DNA of 64,000 nt, from contig NZ_CP125652.1 in assembly GCF_030053135.1 (NCBI RefSeq), positions 2,805,001 to 2,869,000 on the forward strand, in the 5' to 3' direction. Shown here piece after piece: positions 26,470 to 35,600 of this stretch. This DNA comes from Rhizobium sp. BT04 (lineage in GTDB: Bacteria; Pseudomonadota; Alphaproteobacteria; Rhizobiales; Rhizobiaceae). Every line of letters begins with the position of its first letter. The stretch's first letter is position 1. The position numbers were made by a program, and so were the translations under genes. The notes below the pieces were generated by a model. That model had not been told where the DNA came from. It did no database searches and saw only the letters and a list, made by a program, of their open reading frames with translations.

Positions 26470-26494
26470 AACGCGGCAGTCGGGAAAAAGTTCC
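26470..26494 (-). promoter_or_regulatory. EcfG/RpoE2-type promoter for rpoH2
   Basis: On the minus strand GGAAC (26494-26490), 17 bp, then GTT (with C before it, so also GGAAC-N16-CGTT). This is the consensus of alphaproteobacterial general-stress promoters. It points at rpoH2. Confidence 0.7.
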
Positions 26495-26497
26495 AAT

Positions 26498-26528
26498 AAA
26501 AAAACCCGGCTTGAAGGCCGGGTTTTTT
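26498..26528 (-). terminator. Terminator of the CarD gene (bidirectional shape)
   Basis: CCCGGC / GCCGGG stem with a 6-nt loop, flanked by A-run and T-run on both sides, so it can work in either direction. It lies 22 nt after the CarD-family stop and just upstream of the rpoH2 promoter. Confidence 0.9.
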
Positions 26529-26549
26529 GGATGGGAAAACAGGATCGCC

Positions 26550-27122
26550 TTAGGCGGCTTCGTCCTGCGAATCGTCTTCTTCGATCACCTTGCCGCGCTT
26601 CGGACCCTTGTTGAGATTGGTCTCGACGAGGCGGACGGCTTCGGTTTCCGACATCTTGTTGACGGCGGCGATTTCGCGCGCCATGCGGTCGAGCGCAGCC
26701 TCATAAAGCTGGCGCTCGGAATAGGATTGCTCGGGCTGGTTTTCGGCACGATAGAGATCGCGCACGACTTCAGCGATGGAAATCAGGTCGCCGGAATTGA
26801 TCTTGGCATCATATTCCTGGGCGCGGCGGGACCACATAGTGCGCTTGACGCGCGCCTTGCCCTGCACCACCTTCAATGCACGCTCGACGAAATCCGTTTC
26901 CGAAAGCTTGCGCATACCGATGCTCATCGCCTTCGCGACCGGAACTTTCAGCCGCATCTTGTCCTTTTCGAAATCGATAACGAAAAGTTCGAGCTTCATG
27001 CCGGCAACTTCTTGCTCTTCGATGGCGGTGATGGTACCGACGCCGTGAGCGGGGTAGACGATCGATTCACCGGTCTTGAAGCCATGGCGTGCTGTAGAAG
27101 GCTTTTTCTGCTGAGTCGTCAT
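26550..27122 (-). CDS. CarD/CdnL family RNA polymerase-binding regulator
   Basis: A 190-residue protein starting MTTQQKKPSTARHGFKTGES. The N-terminal Tudor-like polymerase-interaction domain (IVYPAHGVGTITAIEEQEVAG, about 21-41) is followed by a helical DNA-interacting domain (MWSRRAQEYDAKINSGDLISIAEVVRDLYR, about 98-127). CarD binds the RNA polymerase beta subunit and stabilises open complexes, chiefly at rRNA and housekeeping promoters. The C-terminus is acidic. ATG 27122 is preferred over a TTG three codons earlier, which sits too close to the GGGAG. Gene order CarD - fdxA - S4 - helicase is common in alphaproteobacteria. Confidence 0.93.
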   Translation of the reverse strand: MTTQQKKPSTARHGFKTGESIVYPAHGVGTITAIEEQEVAGMKLELFVIDFEKDKMRLKVPVAKAMSIGMRKLSETDFVERALKVVQGKARVKRTMWSRRAQEYDAKINSGDLISIAEVVRDLYRAENQPEQSYSERQLYEAALDRMAREIAAVNKMSETEAVRLVETNLNKGPKRGKVIEEDDSQDEAA

Positions 27123-27515
27123 TCTATTCAAAAACTCCCTGTTACGCTTCCGGCGGCGGCCGGAGCCGGGTCAGTCAGGCCCGGGTGAGACGGTAGTATC
27201 CGTCGGGTGACTTCACTCTGATCCCATCGGGCAAAAGCAAAGAACTTCTCGCGCACGACTTGGGACCCGGCGCTCAAAGCGTTGATATGTCACGGAAACC
27301 GCGTACGGATTTGTTTTGCTTTCGTGATGGTTTTGGGCATGCGTCATGCCACAAATGGAACAGTAGACAAAACCTATCATAAAAATATGAGGAAATCAAT
27401 AATTTGCTTCGCTTGAGTCATGCGGGCAACACATGTCACCCATATGCCTCACGCAGCTTTTAAAACGTTTTGCGCCGCGGCCGCCCGAATTCGGCGACCG
27501 AATGTGGGCGCAGTC
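27123..27515. other. Intergenic region, 393 bp, between fdxA and the CarD gene
   Basis: No reading frame with credible start and composition is seen. It is locally A/T-rich (about 27340-27420), consistent with the CarD-gene promoter. No terminator for fdxA was recognised. Confidence 0.45.
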
Positions 27516-27854
27516 TCAATCGCCGGAGCCGGGTTTTTCGGAGAAATATTTCTCGAATTTTCCGGTCTCGCCATCCATTTCCTTGGCCTCGGGCAATGGG
27601 TCCTTCTTGACCGTGATATTCGGCCAGATGGTGGCATATTCGGTATTGATCTTCAGCCATTTGTCGAGACCCGGCTCGGTATCGGGCTTGATCGCCTCGG
27701 CGGGACATTCCGGCTCGCAGACGCCGCAATCGATGCATTCGTCGGGATGGATGACGAGGAAATTCTCGCCCTCATAGAAGCAGTCGACAGGGCAGACTTC
27801 CACGCAATCGGTGTATTTGCACTTGATGCAATTGTCGGTCACGACATAGGTCAT
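27516..27854 (-). CDS. fdxA: 7Fe ferredoxin (FdxA)
   Basis: A 112-residue ferredoxin starting [21 protein letters not shown]. The Cys pattern CxxCx4CxxxCP, with a second [12 protein letters not shown] set (about 39-50), fits one 3Fe-4S and one 4Fe-4S cluster, as in Azotobacter-type FdI. The C-terminal extension ([20 protein letters not shown]) is typical of the family. ATG 27854 has GGAG 6 nt upstream, so an upstream extension to 27893 is rejected. Electron partner unknown. It is on the same strand as the S4 protein and helicase genes. Confidence 0.95.
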   Translation of the reverse strand: MTYVVTDNCIKCKYTDCVEVCPVDCFYEGENFLVIHPDECIDCGVCEPECPAEAIKPDTEPGLDKWLKINTEYATIWPNITVKKDPLPEAKEMDGETGKFEKYFSEKPGSGD

Positions 27855-28048
27855 GAAGAACTCCAGGATTTCCATGCGGATGGGGCCGGCCAACCTGGAA
27901 CGTCGCGCCTATCCCCGTGCCGGAGGAAAAGCGTGGACAGGCTTGGGAGGCAAGCACGCTTCCGGCAGGTTGTCAGTGACCTATCGGCTTTGGCGCCGGA
28001 TTTCAAGGATAAACGATCTGCAAAAGCAGCCACAGCAGAGAGAGTTTT

Positions 28049-28453
28049 CTAATCCTCGTCCGACATCAGCCTGTCGATTGCGCGTCTTTCCTTTTTGGTC
28101 GGACGGCCGGAGCCGGTCGCCCGGATCGCCTGCTCGTAGGGCGTGAGACGTTTTGCCTCATCGGGCGGCGGCGAGAGGTCCTCGTAGAGCAGGCGAGCCT
28201 CCTCGTACGGCCCGCGTCGCTCGCCGGCGAGGCGCACGACGAGAACCACGTCCCGCCGCTCCAGCGTCAGCTCGACACGGTCGCCCGGCTTGACCATCTG
28301 GCTCGGATGATTGCAACGCTCGCCGTTGATGCGCACATGGCCCGATTGGACATGGCTCTGCGCCAACGACCGCGACTTCGCCATGCGCGCGAAGAACAGC
28401 CACTTGTCGATGCGCTGGCGCGAACCGCTTGTCGGCTGTGTCTCCCCGCTCAT
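28049..28453 (-). CDS. S4 domain RNA-binding protein (Hsp15-like)
   Basis: A 134-residue basic protein. The S4 fold is RIDKWLFFARMAKSRSLAQSHVQSGHVRINGERC (about 14-47), with VKPGDRVELTLERRDVVLVV next. Hsp15 binds the 50S subunit carrying stalled nascent chains and helps recycle it. The C-terminal tail is Lys/Arg-rich (GSGRPTKKERRAID). Its start follows the helicase stop by 2 nt, so the two are co-transcribed, and both act on RNA. The assignment to Hsp15 itself, rather than a general S4 protein, is moderate. Confidence 0.88.
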   Translation of the reverse strand: MSGETQPTSGSRQRIDKWLFFARMAKSRSLAQSHVQSGHVRINGERCNHPSQMVKPGDRVELTLERRDVVLVVRLAGERRGPYEEARLLYEDLSPPPDEAKRLTPYEQAIRATGSGRPTKKERRAIDRLMSDED

Positions 28454-28455
28454 GA

Positions 28456-31400
28456 TTACTTCTTCATCTGCTCCTTGAGAGCCGCGAGCTTGGCGAAAGG
28501 TGAATCCGGATCGATCGGCTTCTCCTTGCGGGGTGGCTTCGCCTCGAAGCGCAGCGGCTGCGAACCGCCGCGATTGTTGTTGCGGTCGTTACGATCGTTG
28601 CGGTCACCGCGGTCCTTGCGATCGCCACGGTCCTGCCGGTCGCCGCGCGGCTGGTCGCCCCGTGGCTGGTTGTTGCGGTCGCCTCTTGCCTGCTGCGGCC
28701 GGGCGCCATCGCGATTGCCGCCGTCCTTGCCGCGATTGTGACGATTATTATCGCGGCCTTCGCCGCCGCGATTGCCCTCGCCGCCTTCACCACCGCCCGG
28801 CCGGCGATTGCGGTCGCCGCGTTCCTGGTTCTGACTGCGCTGCTCGCCCTGGCCGCCACGGCGTTCGCCATGCCCGCCGCGCGCCTGGCGCTGATTGTCG
28901 TTGCGGCCGCCGAGACGCCAAAGAAGAACCGGCTTCGGTTCCACCGGCTCGCCGGCTTCCCCGGAAGCAGGCACGGCTTCCTCGGGAGCGGACACCGCTT
29001 CCCCAGACGTCGACACCACTTCCTCGGAAGCGGATGCAGCCTCCGTCGGAGCCGAGGCTTCGGCCGGAGCGGGGGTTTCGACCGCTTCGGTCACAGCCGT
29101 GTCGACAACAGCCGCAACCGCCGCGGCCGCGGATGGCTCGGCAGCAGTCTCTTCCGCCGCCCCGTCGGCGTCGTCGTGATCGGCCTTTTCGGCTGTCTCG
29201 TCCGCAGGCGTTTCAGTGGCAGCCGGCACTGAGGCCGCATCCTGCGTCGCAAGATGGGCCGATGCCTCTTCCGCCTTCACCGCATCGGCACGATAGCCGA
29301 GACCCTTGAGGATTTCCTCCATGTCCTCGAGCGTCGCACCGAGGATCGACAGCATCGCCGTCGTCGTCGTGAAGCGGCGGCCGTCATAGGCGCCCTCCGG
29401 GCGGTTGCTCTGACCGGGCTTCCACTGCAGCAGCGGACGGATGATATCGGCAAGTCGTTCGAGGATGTCGATGCGCACGGCACGCTTGCCGAGGAACCGG
29501 AAGCCGGCGAGCTTGTAGAACATTCGCTCGAAGCTCGGATCGGTGACGACGGAGGTGCGGCCGGCAGCCAGCACCGGAATGAGATCGCCGTAGCCCGGTT
29601 TGTCCAAACCGTCGTTCTTCAGCGCCCAGAGAAGCGTGATGAGCTCGGCCGGCGCCGGCTTCAGCAGTGCCGGAACGAAAATATGATAAGCGCCGAAGCG
29701 CACGCCGTAGCGGCGCATGGAGGCGCGGGCCTCCTGGTCGAGCGACTTCACTTCGTCGGTGACGTCGCGGCGGAACAGCACGCCGAGATTCTCGACGAGC
29801 TGGAAGGCCAGCCCCTTGGCGAGACCCTGCAGGTCTTCGGCGCGCGACAGATCGTCGAGCGGCTTCAGCACCGTGCTGATATGATGATTGACGAAGCGCT
29901 CGATGCGGGCGGCGACATGATCGCGGGCATTGCCCGTCAACTGCTCGTCGGCGAGCAAGATCACGCGCGGACGCATGATGTGATCACTGCCCGAAAGCCG
30001 CGCCACCGGGTCGCCGATCCAACGAATCAACCCGTCCGCCCCGATCGCCAGGTCGCTGTTGCCGGCGGCGTGAATTCGCGCCGCGCGGGCCTCGAATTCG
30101 AGCGCGAGCGCTTTCTGCGACGCAGCCTGAACCGCCTTGGCATCCGGTCCGTCCGTTCCCGCCACCGGCGTGAAACGGAATCCGCTCAATTGCCCTACAT
30201 GATGTCCTTCAACGAAGACATCGCCATTCACACTGATTTCAGCTTCCAGCATCGCATTCTCTCTCAGGCGCTTCATGAGCACAGATGTCCTGCGATCAAC
30301 AAAGCGTTTCGTCAACCTCTCATGTAACGCATCGGACAATCGATCTTCGATTTCCCGCGTCTTTTCCTGCCAATGTGTCGGATCGGCAAGCCAACCAGGC
30401 CGATTCGAAACGTAGGTCCAGGTCCTTATCTGCGCGATTCGCGCCGAAAGCGTGTCAATTTCCCCATCTGTCCGATCGGAGCGATGAACCTGCTCCGCGA
30501 GAAACTGCTCGTTCACCGTGCCATAGCGGACGAGATCGGAAAAGAGGGTGGAGATAAGATCGGCATGTTGTGCCGGGGTGATACGCCGATAGTCGGGAAG
30601 CGCGCAAGCCTCCCAGAGTTTTTCGACGCGGGCCGGCCTGTCGGCAAGACCGATGATCTCGGGATAGCGCGACAGCTGCTCCAGCGCCTGCTGGTCGACC
30701 GCAGGCAGCGCCCGCGTCAGACCCGGTACGCGCGGCCCTGCCTCGAGGCTTGTCCGCAAGGATTGAATCGAGGAGAAGTCCATCTCGGTCGTGCGCCACT
30801 GCAAAACCTTGACGTTGTCGAATTCGTGCCCCTCGATGCGCTGCACCAGCTCCTCGTCGAAGGGCGAGACCTGTCCGGTGACGCCGAAGGTCCCGTCGCG
30901 CACGTGCCGACCAGCGCGCCCGGCAATCTGGCCGAGTTCGCCCGGATTGAGATTGCGGAACTGGTAACCGTCGAATTTCCGGTCCTGGGCGAAGGCGACG
31001 TGATCGACATCGAGGTTGAGGCCCATGCCGATCGCATCGGTCGCCACCAGATATTCGACATCGCCCGCCTGATAAAGCGCCACCTGCGAGTTGCGGGTGC
31101 GTGGGCTCAGCGCCCCGAGCACGACCGCCGCGCCGCCGCGCTGCCGGCGGATGAGCTCGGCGATGGCATAGACCTCGTCGGCCGAGAAGGCGACAATGGC
31201 CGAGCGCTGCGGCAGCCGGGTGATCTTCTTCTGCCCGGCATAAAACAGATGCGAAAGCCGCGGCCGCTCGACGATCGTGATGCCGGGCAGGAGCTGCTGC
31301 AGGATCGGCTGCATCGTCGCCGCGCCGAGCAGCAGCGTTTCCTCGCGGCCGCGAAGATGCAGGATGCGGTCGGTGAAGATATGGCCGCGCTCAAGATCGC

Positions 31401-31722
31401 CGGCGAGCTGCACCTCGTCGATCGCGACGAAGGCGGCCTTGGTCTCGCGCGGCATCGCCTCGACGGTGCAGACCGAAAAACGCGCATTCGGCGGCGAAAT
31501 CTTTTCCTCACCGGTGACCAGCGCCACATTCTGCGCCCCGACCTTCTCCACCACCCGCGTATAGACCTCGCGCGCCAGCAGCCTGAGCGGCAGGCCGATC
31601 ACGCCGGTCCCGTGCGCGACCATGCGCTCGATAGCATAATGGGTCTTGCCGGTATTGGTCGGCCCGAGCACCGCGGTCACACCGCGTCCACTCAGAATCA
31701 TCGGCTGCGAAGTCAGAATCAT
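28456..31722 (-). CDS. Suv3-like superfamily II RNA helicase with RG/D-rich tail
   Basis: A protein of about 1088 residues. Motif I is GPTNTGKTHYAIERM (about 20-34), motif II IDEVQLAGD and motif VI QIAGRAGRHVRDG; LRTSLEAGPRVPG starts a Suv3-type middle region. The last 250 residues are disordered: an Ala/Glu/Pro/Ser stretch and then a basic Gly-Arg-Asp-Asn stretch with repeated GDRxDR units, ending SPFAKLAALKEQMKK. Such tails bind RNA or drive condensates, as in RNase E. It should unwind RNA in decay or ribosome biogenesis. The start is uncertain: ATG 31722 begins MILTSQPMILSGRG, and a second ATG lies seven codons on; no Shine-Dalgarno is clear. An extension to 31869 is possible. Confidence 0.88.
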   Translation of the reverse strand: MILTSQPMILSGRGVTAVLGPTNTGKTHYAIERMVAHGTGVIGLPLRLLAREVYTRVVEKVGAQNVALVTGEEKISPPNARFSVCTVEAMPRETKAAFVAIDEVQLAGDLERGHIFTDRILHLRGREETLLLGAATMQPILQQLLPGITIVERPRLSHLFYAGQKKITRLPQRSAIVAFSADEVYAIAELIRRQRGGAAVVLGALSPRTRNSQVALYQAGDVEYLVATDAIGMGLNLDVDHVAFAQDRKFDGYQFRNLNPGELGQIAGRAGRHVRDGTFGVTGQVSPFDEELVQRIEGHEFDNVKVLQWRTTEMDFSSIQSLRTSLEAGPRVPGLTRALPAVDQQALEQLSRYPEIIGLADRPARVEKLWEACALPDYRRITPAQHADLISTLFSDLVRYGTVNEQFLAEQVHRSDRTDGEIDTLSARIAQIRTWTYVSNRPGWLADPTHWQEKTREIEDRLSDALHERLTKRFVDRRTSVLMKRLRENAMLEAEISVNGDVFVEGHHVGQLSGFRFTPVAGTDGPDAKAVQAASQKALALEFEARAARIHAAGNSDLAIGADGLIRWIGDPVARLSGSDHIMRPRVILLADEQLTGNARDHVAARIERFVNHHISTVLKPLDDLSRAEDLQGLAKGLAFQLVENLGVLFRRDVTDEVKSLDQEARASMRRYGVRFGAYHIFVPALLKPAPAELITLLWALKNDGLDKPGYGDLIPVLAAGRTSVVTDPSFERMFYKLAGFRFLGKRAVRIDILERLADIIRPLLQWKPGQSNRPEGAYDGRRFTTTTAMLSILGATLEDMEEILKGLGYRADAVKAEEASAHLATQDAASVPAATETPADETAEKADHDDADGAAEETAAEPSAAAAVAAVVDTAVTEAVETPAPAEASAPTEAASASEEVVSTSGEAVSAPEEAVPASGEAGEPVEPKPVLLWRLGGRNDNQRQARGGHGERRGGQGEQRSQNQERGDRNRRPGGGEGGEGNRGGEGRDNNRHNRGKDGGNRDGARPQQARGDRNNQPRGDQPRGDRQDRGDRKDRGDRNDRNDRNNNRGGSQPLRFEAKPPRKEKPIDPDSPFAKLAALKEQMKK

Positions 31723-31896
31723 CGGTCCATGCAAATGAGGCGGGCACCCCAGAAAAATCTCGGCTTCTCGATGGAAGCCAGAGAACACATGGACAGCTGC
31801 CGCCGCAAACGCAAGGGCAGATTTCAAAATGCAGCGACGAATACGACCTTTGCGAGTCTCGCGGAACATTCGAATATGCGATTCGGAACAGCCTGA

Positions 31897-31947
31897 GAAC
31901 GAATCAGCGACGAATCGCTGACTCCCGGCGATTCAGCTTTTGTTCAC
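31897..31947. repeat. Phased intergenic repeat, copy 1
   Basis: Begins AACGAATC, then GACGAATCGCTGACTC, and ends TTTTGTTCAC. It contains an imperfect 10-bp stem around a CGAA loop and four GANTC sites in about 40 bp. Confidence 0.7.
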
Positions 31948-32100
31948 GGCTAAGTATTGATTTTGAATCACTTTTTCCCACTAGATGCTGAATCGCGGGA
32001 CTCTCTCCTCTTCGCATGTTCGCGGTCGTAATCGGCGATTTCAGCGCGGACTTCAGCAGGCGAAAATCCGCCCGGAAATTAACCTCTCGACCAAAGCCGG

Positions 32101-32150
32101 AACGAATCGGAGACGAATCGCTGACTCCGCTATTTTCGCCTTTCGTTCAC
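32101..32150. repeat. Phased intergenic repeat, copy 2
   Basis: Begins 204 bp after copy 1 with AACGAATC, then GACGAATCGCTGACTC, and ends TTTCGTTCAC. A further shared word, CTAGATGC, occurs at offset 83-84 in both copies 1 and 2. Confidence 0.7.
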
Positions 32151-32306
32151 GCCCATATCTGGTGGCGTTATCAGCTCGGTGCGCTAGATGCGGACGGGCG
32201 GCTGATCGCTTCGCCTCGCCTTCTCGCAAGCCCATTAATCTTTTGGAAGCCGGATTCAGACGGCGTTAGGACAAGGCGGCAGGATTGGCGCGCCGATCAA
32301 ATACGG

Positions 32307-32356
32307 AACGAATCGCTGACGAATCGGCGACATCGCGACTTTCCCTCTTTGTTCAC
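32307..32356. repeat. Phased intergenic repeat, copy 3
   Basis: Begins 206 bp after copy 2 with AACGAATC, then GACGAATCGGCGAC, and ends TTTGTTCAC. The hairpin stem differs from copy 1 (GCTGA-CGAA-TCGGC) but still pairs through a G-U. Confidence 0.65.
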
Positions 32357-32462
32357 CGCAACATATTGTATTTAAAGACCTTTTTAACCATACTGAAAAT
32401 TTTGGGGGATGACCGAACTTAAAGCGCGAATCAAATCTCGTCACATTTCCGCCATGTAACCG

Positions 32463-32487
32463 GGAACAAAAATCGCCAATGCGTGTT
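32463..32487 (+). promoter_or_regulatory. EcfG/RpoE2-type promoter of the DUF3309 gene
   Basis: GGAAC (32463-32467), 17 bp, GTT (32485-32487). Same sequence and spacing as the rpoH2 promoter. It predicts a 5' leader of about 35 nt before the ATG at 32530. Confidence 0.7.
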
Positions 32488-32529
32488 TCCAGTCCATCCA
32501 AATTGCGGATGAAATGAAGGAAACACACC

Positions 32530-32685
32530 ATGCTTGGCACCATACTACTTGTTATCCTCATTCTGCTCTTGATCGGAGCCCTGCCGAATTGGGGTTATAG
32601 CCGTGGCTGGGGCTATGGACCTTCCGGCGGTTTGGGGCTAGTTCTCGTAATTATCATTATCCTTGTACTAATGGGCCGCATCTAA
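32530..32685 (+). CDS. Small membrane protein, DUF3309 family
   Basis: A 51-residue protein starting MLGTILLVILILLLIGALP. Two hydrophobic segments (about 4-18 and 36-48) flank a Trp/Tyr/Gly-rich turn (NWGYSRGWGYGPSGG). This is the DUF3309 pattern, widespread as tiny stress-related membrane proteins in proteobacteria; molecular role unknown. GGA lies about 9 nt upstream of the ATG. The EcfG-type promoter directly upstream suggests general stress control, and the lipoprotein gene 26 nt downstream is probably co-transcribed. Confidence 0.88.
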   Translation: MLGTILLVILILLLIGALPNWGYSRGWGYGPSGGLGLVLVIIIILVLMGRI

Positions 32686-32711
32686 AGGCCAATAACCTGG
32701 GGAGTTACGAC

Positions 32712-32972
32712 ATGATGAAGAAGATCGTTCTTATTGGTGCCCTCGTCGGCGCCCTGGCATCCTGCACAGCGACCGAACAAGGTACGGCCATCGGCGCCGG
32801 CACCGGTGCGGTCATCGGCGGTGTCGTCACCAACAGCTGGGGTGGTGCCGCCGTCGGCGCCGTTGCCGGCGGTTTGACCGGCGCTCTCATCGGCCATTCG
32901 GTCGAACGCCGCGGCTACTGCGTCTATCGCGACCGCTACGGCCGCCGCTACGAGGCGCGTTGCCGCTACTGA
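32712..32972 (+). CDS. Glycine-zipper lipoprotein
   Basis: An 86-residue protein. The signal peptide MMKKIVLIGALVGALASC has a good lipobox (LASC, Cys18). The mature part is a Gly/Ala-rich zipper (GTAIGAGTGAVIGGVV, GAAVGAVAGGLTGALIG) and a basic aromatic tail (RRGYCVYRDRYGRRYEAR). Such 17 kDa-antigen/OmpA-like Gly-zipper lipoproteins sit in the outer membrane or periplasm. It follows the DUF3309 gene and is closed by a strong terminator, so the two form a small envelope-stress unit. Confidence 0.88.
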   Translation: MMKKIVLIGALVGALASCTATEQGTAIGAGTGAVIGGVVTNSWGGAAVGAVAGGLTGALIGHSVERRGYCVYRDRYGRRYEARCRY

Positions 32973-32996
32973 TCGGCAGAAGCATATCGGACTCCC

Positions 32997-33025
32997 AACG
33001 GGCGCTTCTGCGCCCGTTTTTATTT
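32997..33025 (+). terminator. Intrinsic terminator of the DUF3309-lipoprotein unit
   Basis: A 9-bp perfect stem, AACGGGCGC / GCGCCCGTT, with a TTCT loop and a T-run. Confidence 0.92.
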
Positions 33026-33383
33026 GCCGGCGGCATCCGTCAACAAGACGTTGACAATTGGTCGTGAAAGTCAAATCTACCGCCGCCAAACGGCAGGCAC
33101 ATATTCCTCTCGTCAGCGCAACGGGCAGGCGGAGCCGCCCGGCGCACCTGAAAGGAAACGCTTCCATGACCCAGATTTCCTGAATTCCCTCGTCACCGTT
33201 CTCATCGCGTCGGCTTGCCTGACGACTGCGATATTAGCCCTCGGCAGCGAAGATCGCTCGATGCGGAAAGTACCGGCCAGGATTCGGACGAACACCGACC
33301 ACCGCTCTTGATCCAGCAAATGAAATGAGGCGCGTCCTGCAGACGCGCCTCGCTTTTAAACTGCGTGTAATCCGTAGTGTGGC
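33026..33383. other. Intergenic region, 358 bp
   Basis: A plus-strand frame (33024-33311, TTG start) encodes a hydrophobic stretch (SLVTVLIASACLTTAILAL) but has no good ribosome site and starts inside the terminator. I do not call it a gene. No terminator for phaB was recognised on the minus strand. Confidence 0.45.
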
Positions 33384-34109
33384 TTAGGCGAAGAACTGCC
33401 CGCCATTGGCCGTCAGCGTCGAACCGGTGATGAAGCCGGCATCGTCGGAGGCGAGGAAGGTGACGCAACGCGCGATCTCTTCCGGCTCGCCGAGACGGCC
33501 GACGGGAATCTGCGGAATGATGCGTTCGTTCAGCACCTTCTCCGGCACGGCCAGCACCATTTCCGTTCCGATATAACCGGGGCAGATCGCGTTGACGGTG
33601 ATATTCTTGGCCGCCCCTTCCTGGGCCAGCGCCTTGGTGAAGCCGAGATCGCCCGCCTTGGCGGCCGAATAGTTCACCTGACCCATCTGACCTTTCTGGC
33701 CGTTGATCGACGAAATATTGACGATGCGGCCGAAGCTGCGGTCGCGCATGCCGGTCCAGACCTGATGCGTCATGTTGAACAGGCCGGTGAGGTTGGTATT
33801 GATCACGTCGTGCCACTGCTGCGGCGTCATTTTATGGAACATCGCATCACGGGTGATGCCGGCATTGTTGACGAGGATTTCGACCGGGCCGATCTCGCTT
33901 TCGATCCTGGCGATCCCCTCGCCGCAGGCGGCGTAGTCCGAAACGTCCCATTTGAACACCGGAACCCCTGTGGCCTCGTGAAAGGCCCTGGCCTTCTCGT
34001 CGTTGCCGGCATAGCTGGCGGCAACCCTATATCCGGCATTTTTCAGCGCTACGGAAATCGCCGCGCCGATGCCGCGTGTCCCCCCGGTGACCAGAGCCAC
34101 TCTGCTCAT
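33384..34109 (-). CDS. phaB: Acetoacetyl-CoA reductase
   Basis: A 241-residue short-chain dehydrogenase. The cofactor loop is TGGTRGIGAA (about 8-17), NNAGITRDAMFHKM (about 88-101) and the catalytic set Ser in VNISSINGQKGQ and YSAAKAG (Tyr-x3-Lys). The sequence is of the PhaB/PhbB type that reduces acetoacetyl-CoA to (R)-3-hydroxybutyryl-CoA with NADPH for poly-3-hydroxybutyrate. ATG 34109 has GGGGAG 6 nt upstream. It follows phaA on the same strand; the polymerase gene phaC is not in the window. Confidence 0.95.
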   Translation of the reverse strand: MSRVALVTGGTRGIGAAISVALKNAGYRVAASYAGNDEKARAFHEATGVPVFKWDVSDYAACGEGIARIESEIGPVEILVNNAGITRDAMFHKMTPQQWHDVINTNLTGLFNMTHQVWTGMRDRSFGRIVNISSINGQKGQMGQVNYSAAKAGDLGFTKALAQEGAAKNITVNAICPGYIGTEMVLAVPEKVLNERIIPQIPVGRLGEPEEIARCVTFLASDDAGFITGSTLTANGGQFFA

Positions 34110-34132
34110 GTTCCACTCCCCTGTTGTTTTTT

Positions 34133-34150
34133 GCCCACCTCTTGGTGGGC
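34133..34150. repeat. Intercistronic hairpin between phaA and phaB
   Basis: GCCCACC / GGTGGGC with a TCTT loop, 24 nt before the phaB start. On the coding (minus) strand it is followed by A, not T, so it is more likely a processing or stability hairpin than a terminator. Confidence 0.5.
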
Positions 34151-34177
34151 TTTTCAATCAATGACGGATCGTACTGC

Positions 34178-35389
<1,212 letters not shown>

Positions 35390-35600
35390 TTACATAAGTG
35401 GAAACTGGCAAAGCTTGGGGCACAAGTCAAACGCGAAGACCGGCTGCCGTCGTTTTTCAGCATCGTCCGCCAAAGCCGATTCATCTGCTCTGTGAAAGGT
35501 TTGCCGCATCGCACAAAGAGATTGTCACCGGCCTTCTTTTGCGTTTACAGTCTGAAGTGGAGGAATATCCATAATTCAGACGGGGGTCCAGGAGACTGAT

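Larger units (their letters stand above)
31723..32462. other. Long non-coding region upstream of the helicase gene
   Basis: About 740 bp without a convincing gene. Short frames exist on both strands but have no ribosome site or recognisable sequence. The main content is a three-copy phased repeat (31897, 32101, 32307) rich in GANTC sites. The helicase promoter should lie at the left end and the EcfG-type promoter of the DUF3309 gene begins at the right end. Confidence 0.55.

Noticed and set aside
31897..32356. CRISPR array
   Set aside because: Only three copies with a roughly 205-bp period and about 150-bp, non-uniform interiors; no cas genes nearby.
31897..32356. Replication origin
   Set aside because: GANTC clusters suggest it, but no repABC, hemE or dnaA context and no convincing DnaA boxes are present.
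31985..32375. Small plus-strand frames (94 and 119 codons) in the long intergenic region
   Set aside because: They read through the phased repeats, overlap each other in different frames and lack ribosome sites.
32373..32388. CtrA site near copy 3 of the phased repeat (TTAA ... TTAA)
   Set aside because: The two TTAA words are 8 bp apart rather than the 7 expected for CtrA.
33024..33311. 95-residue plus-strand frame with a hydrophobic segment
   Set aside because: TTG start inside a terminator, no Shine-Dalgarno, no recognised family. Kept only as a remark in the intergenic entry.
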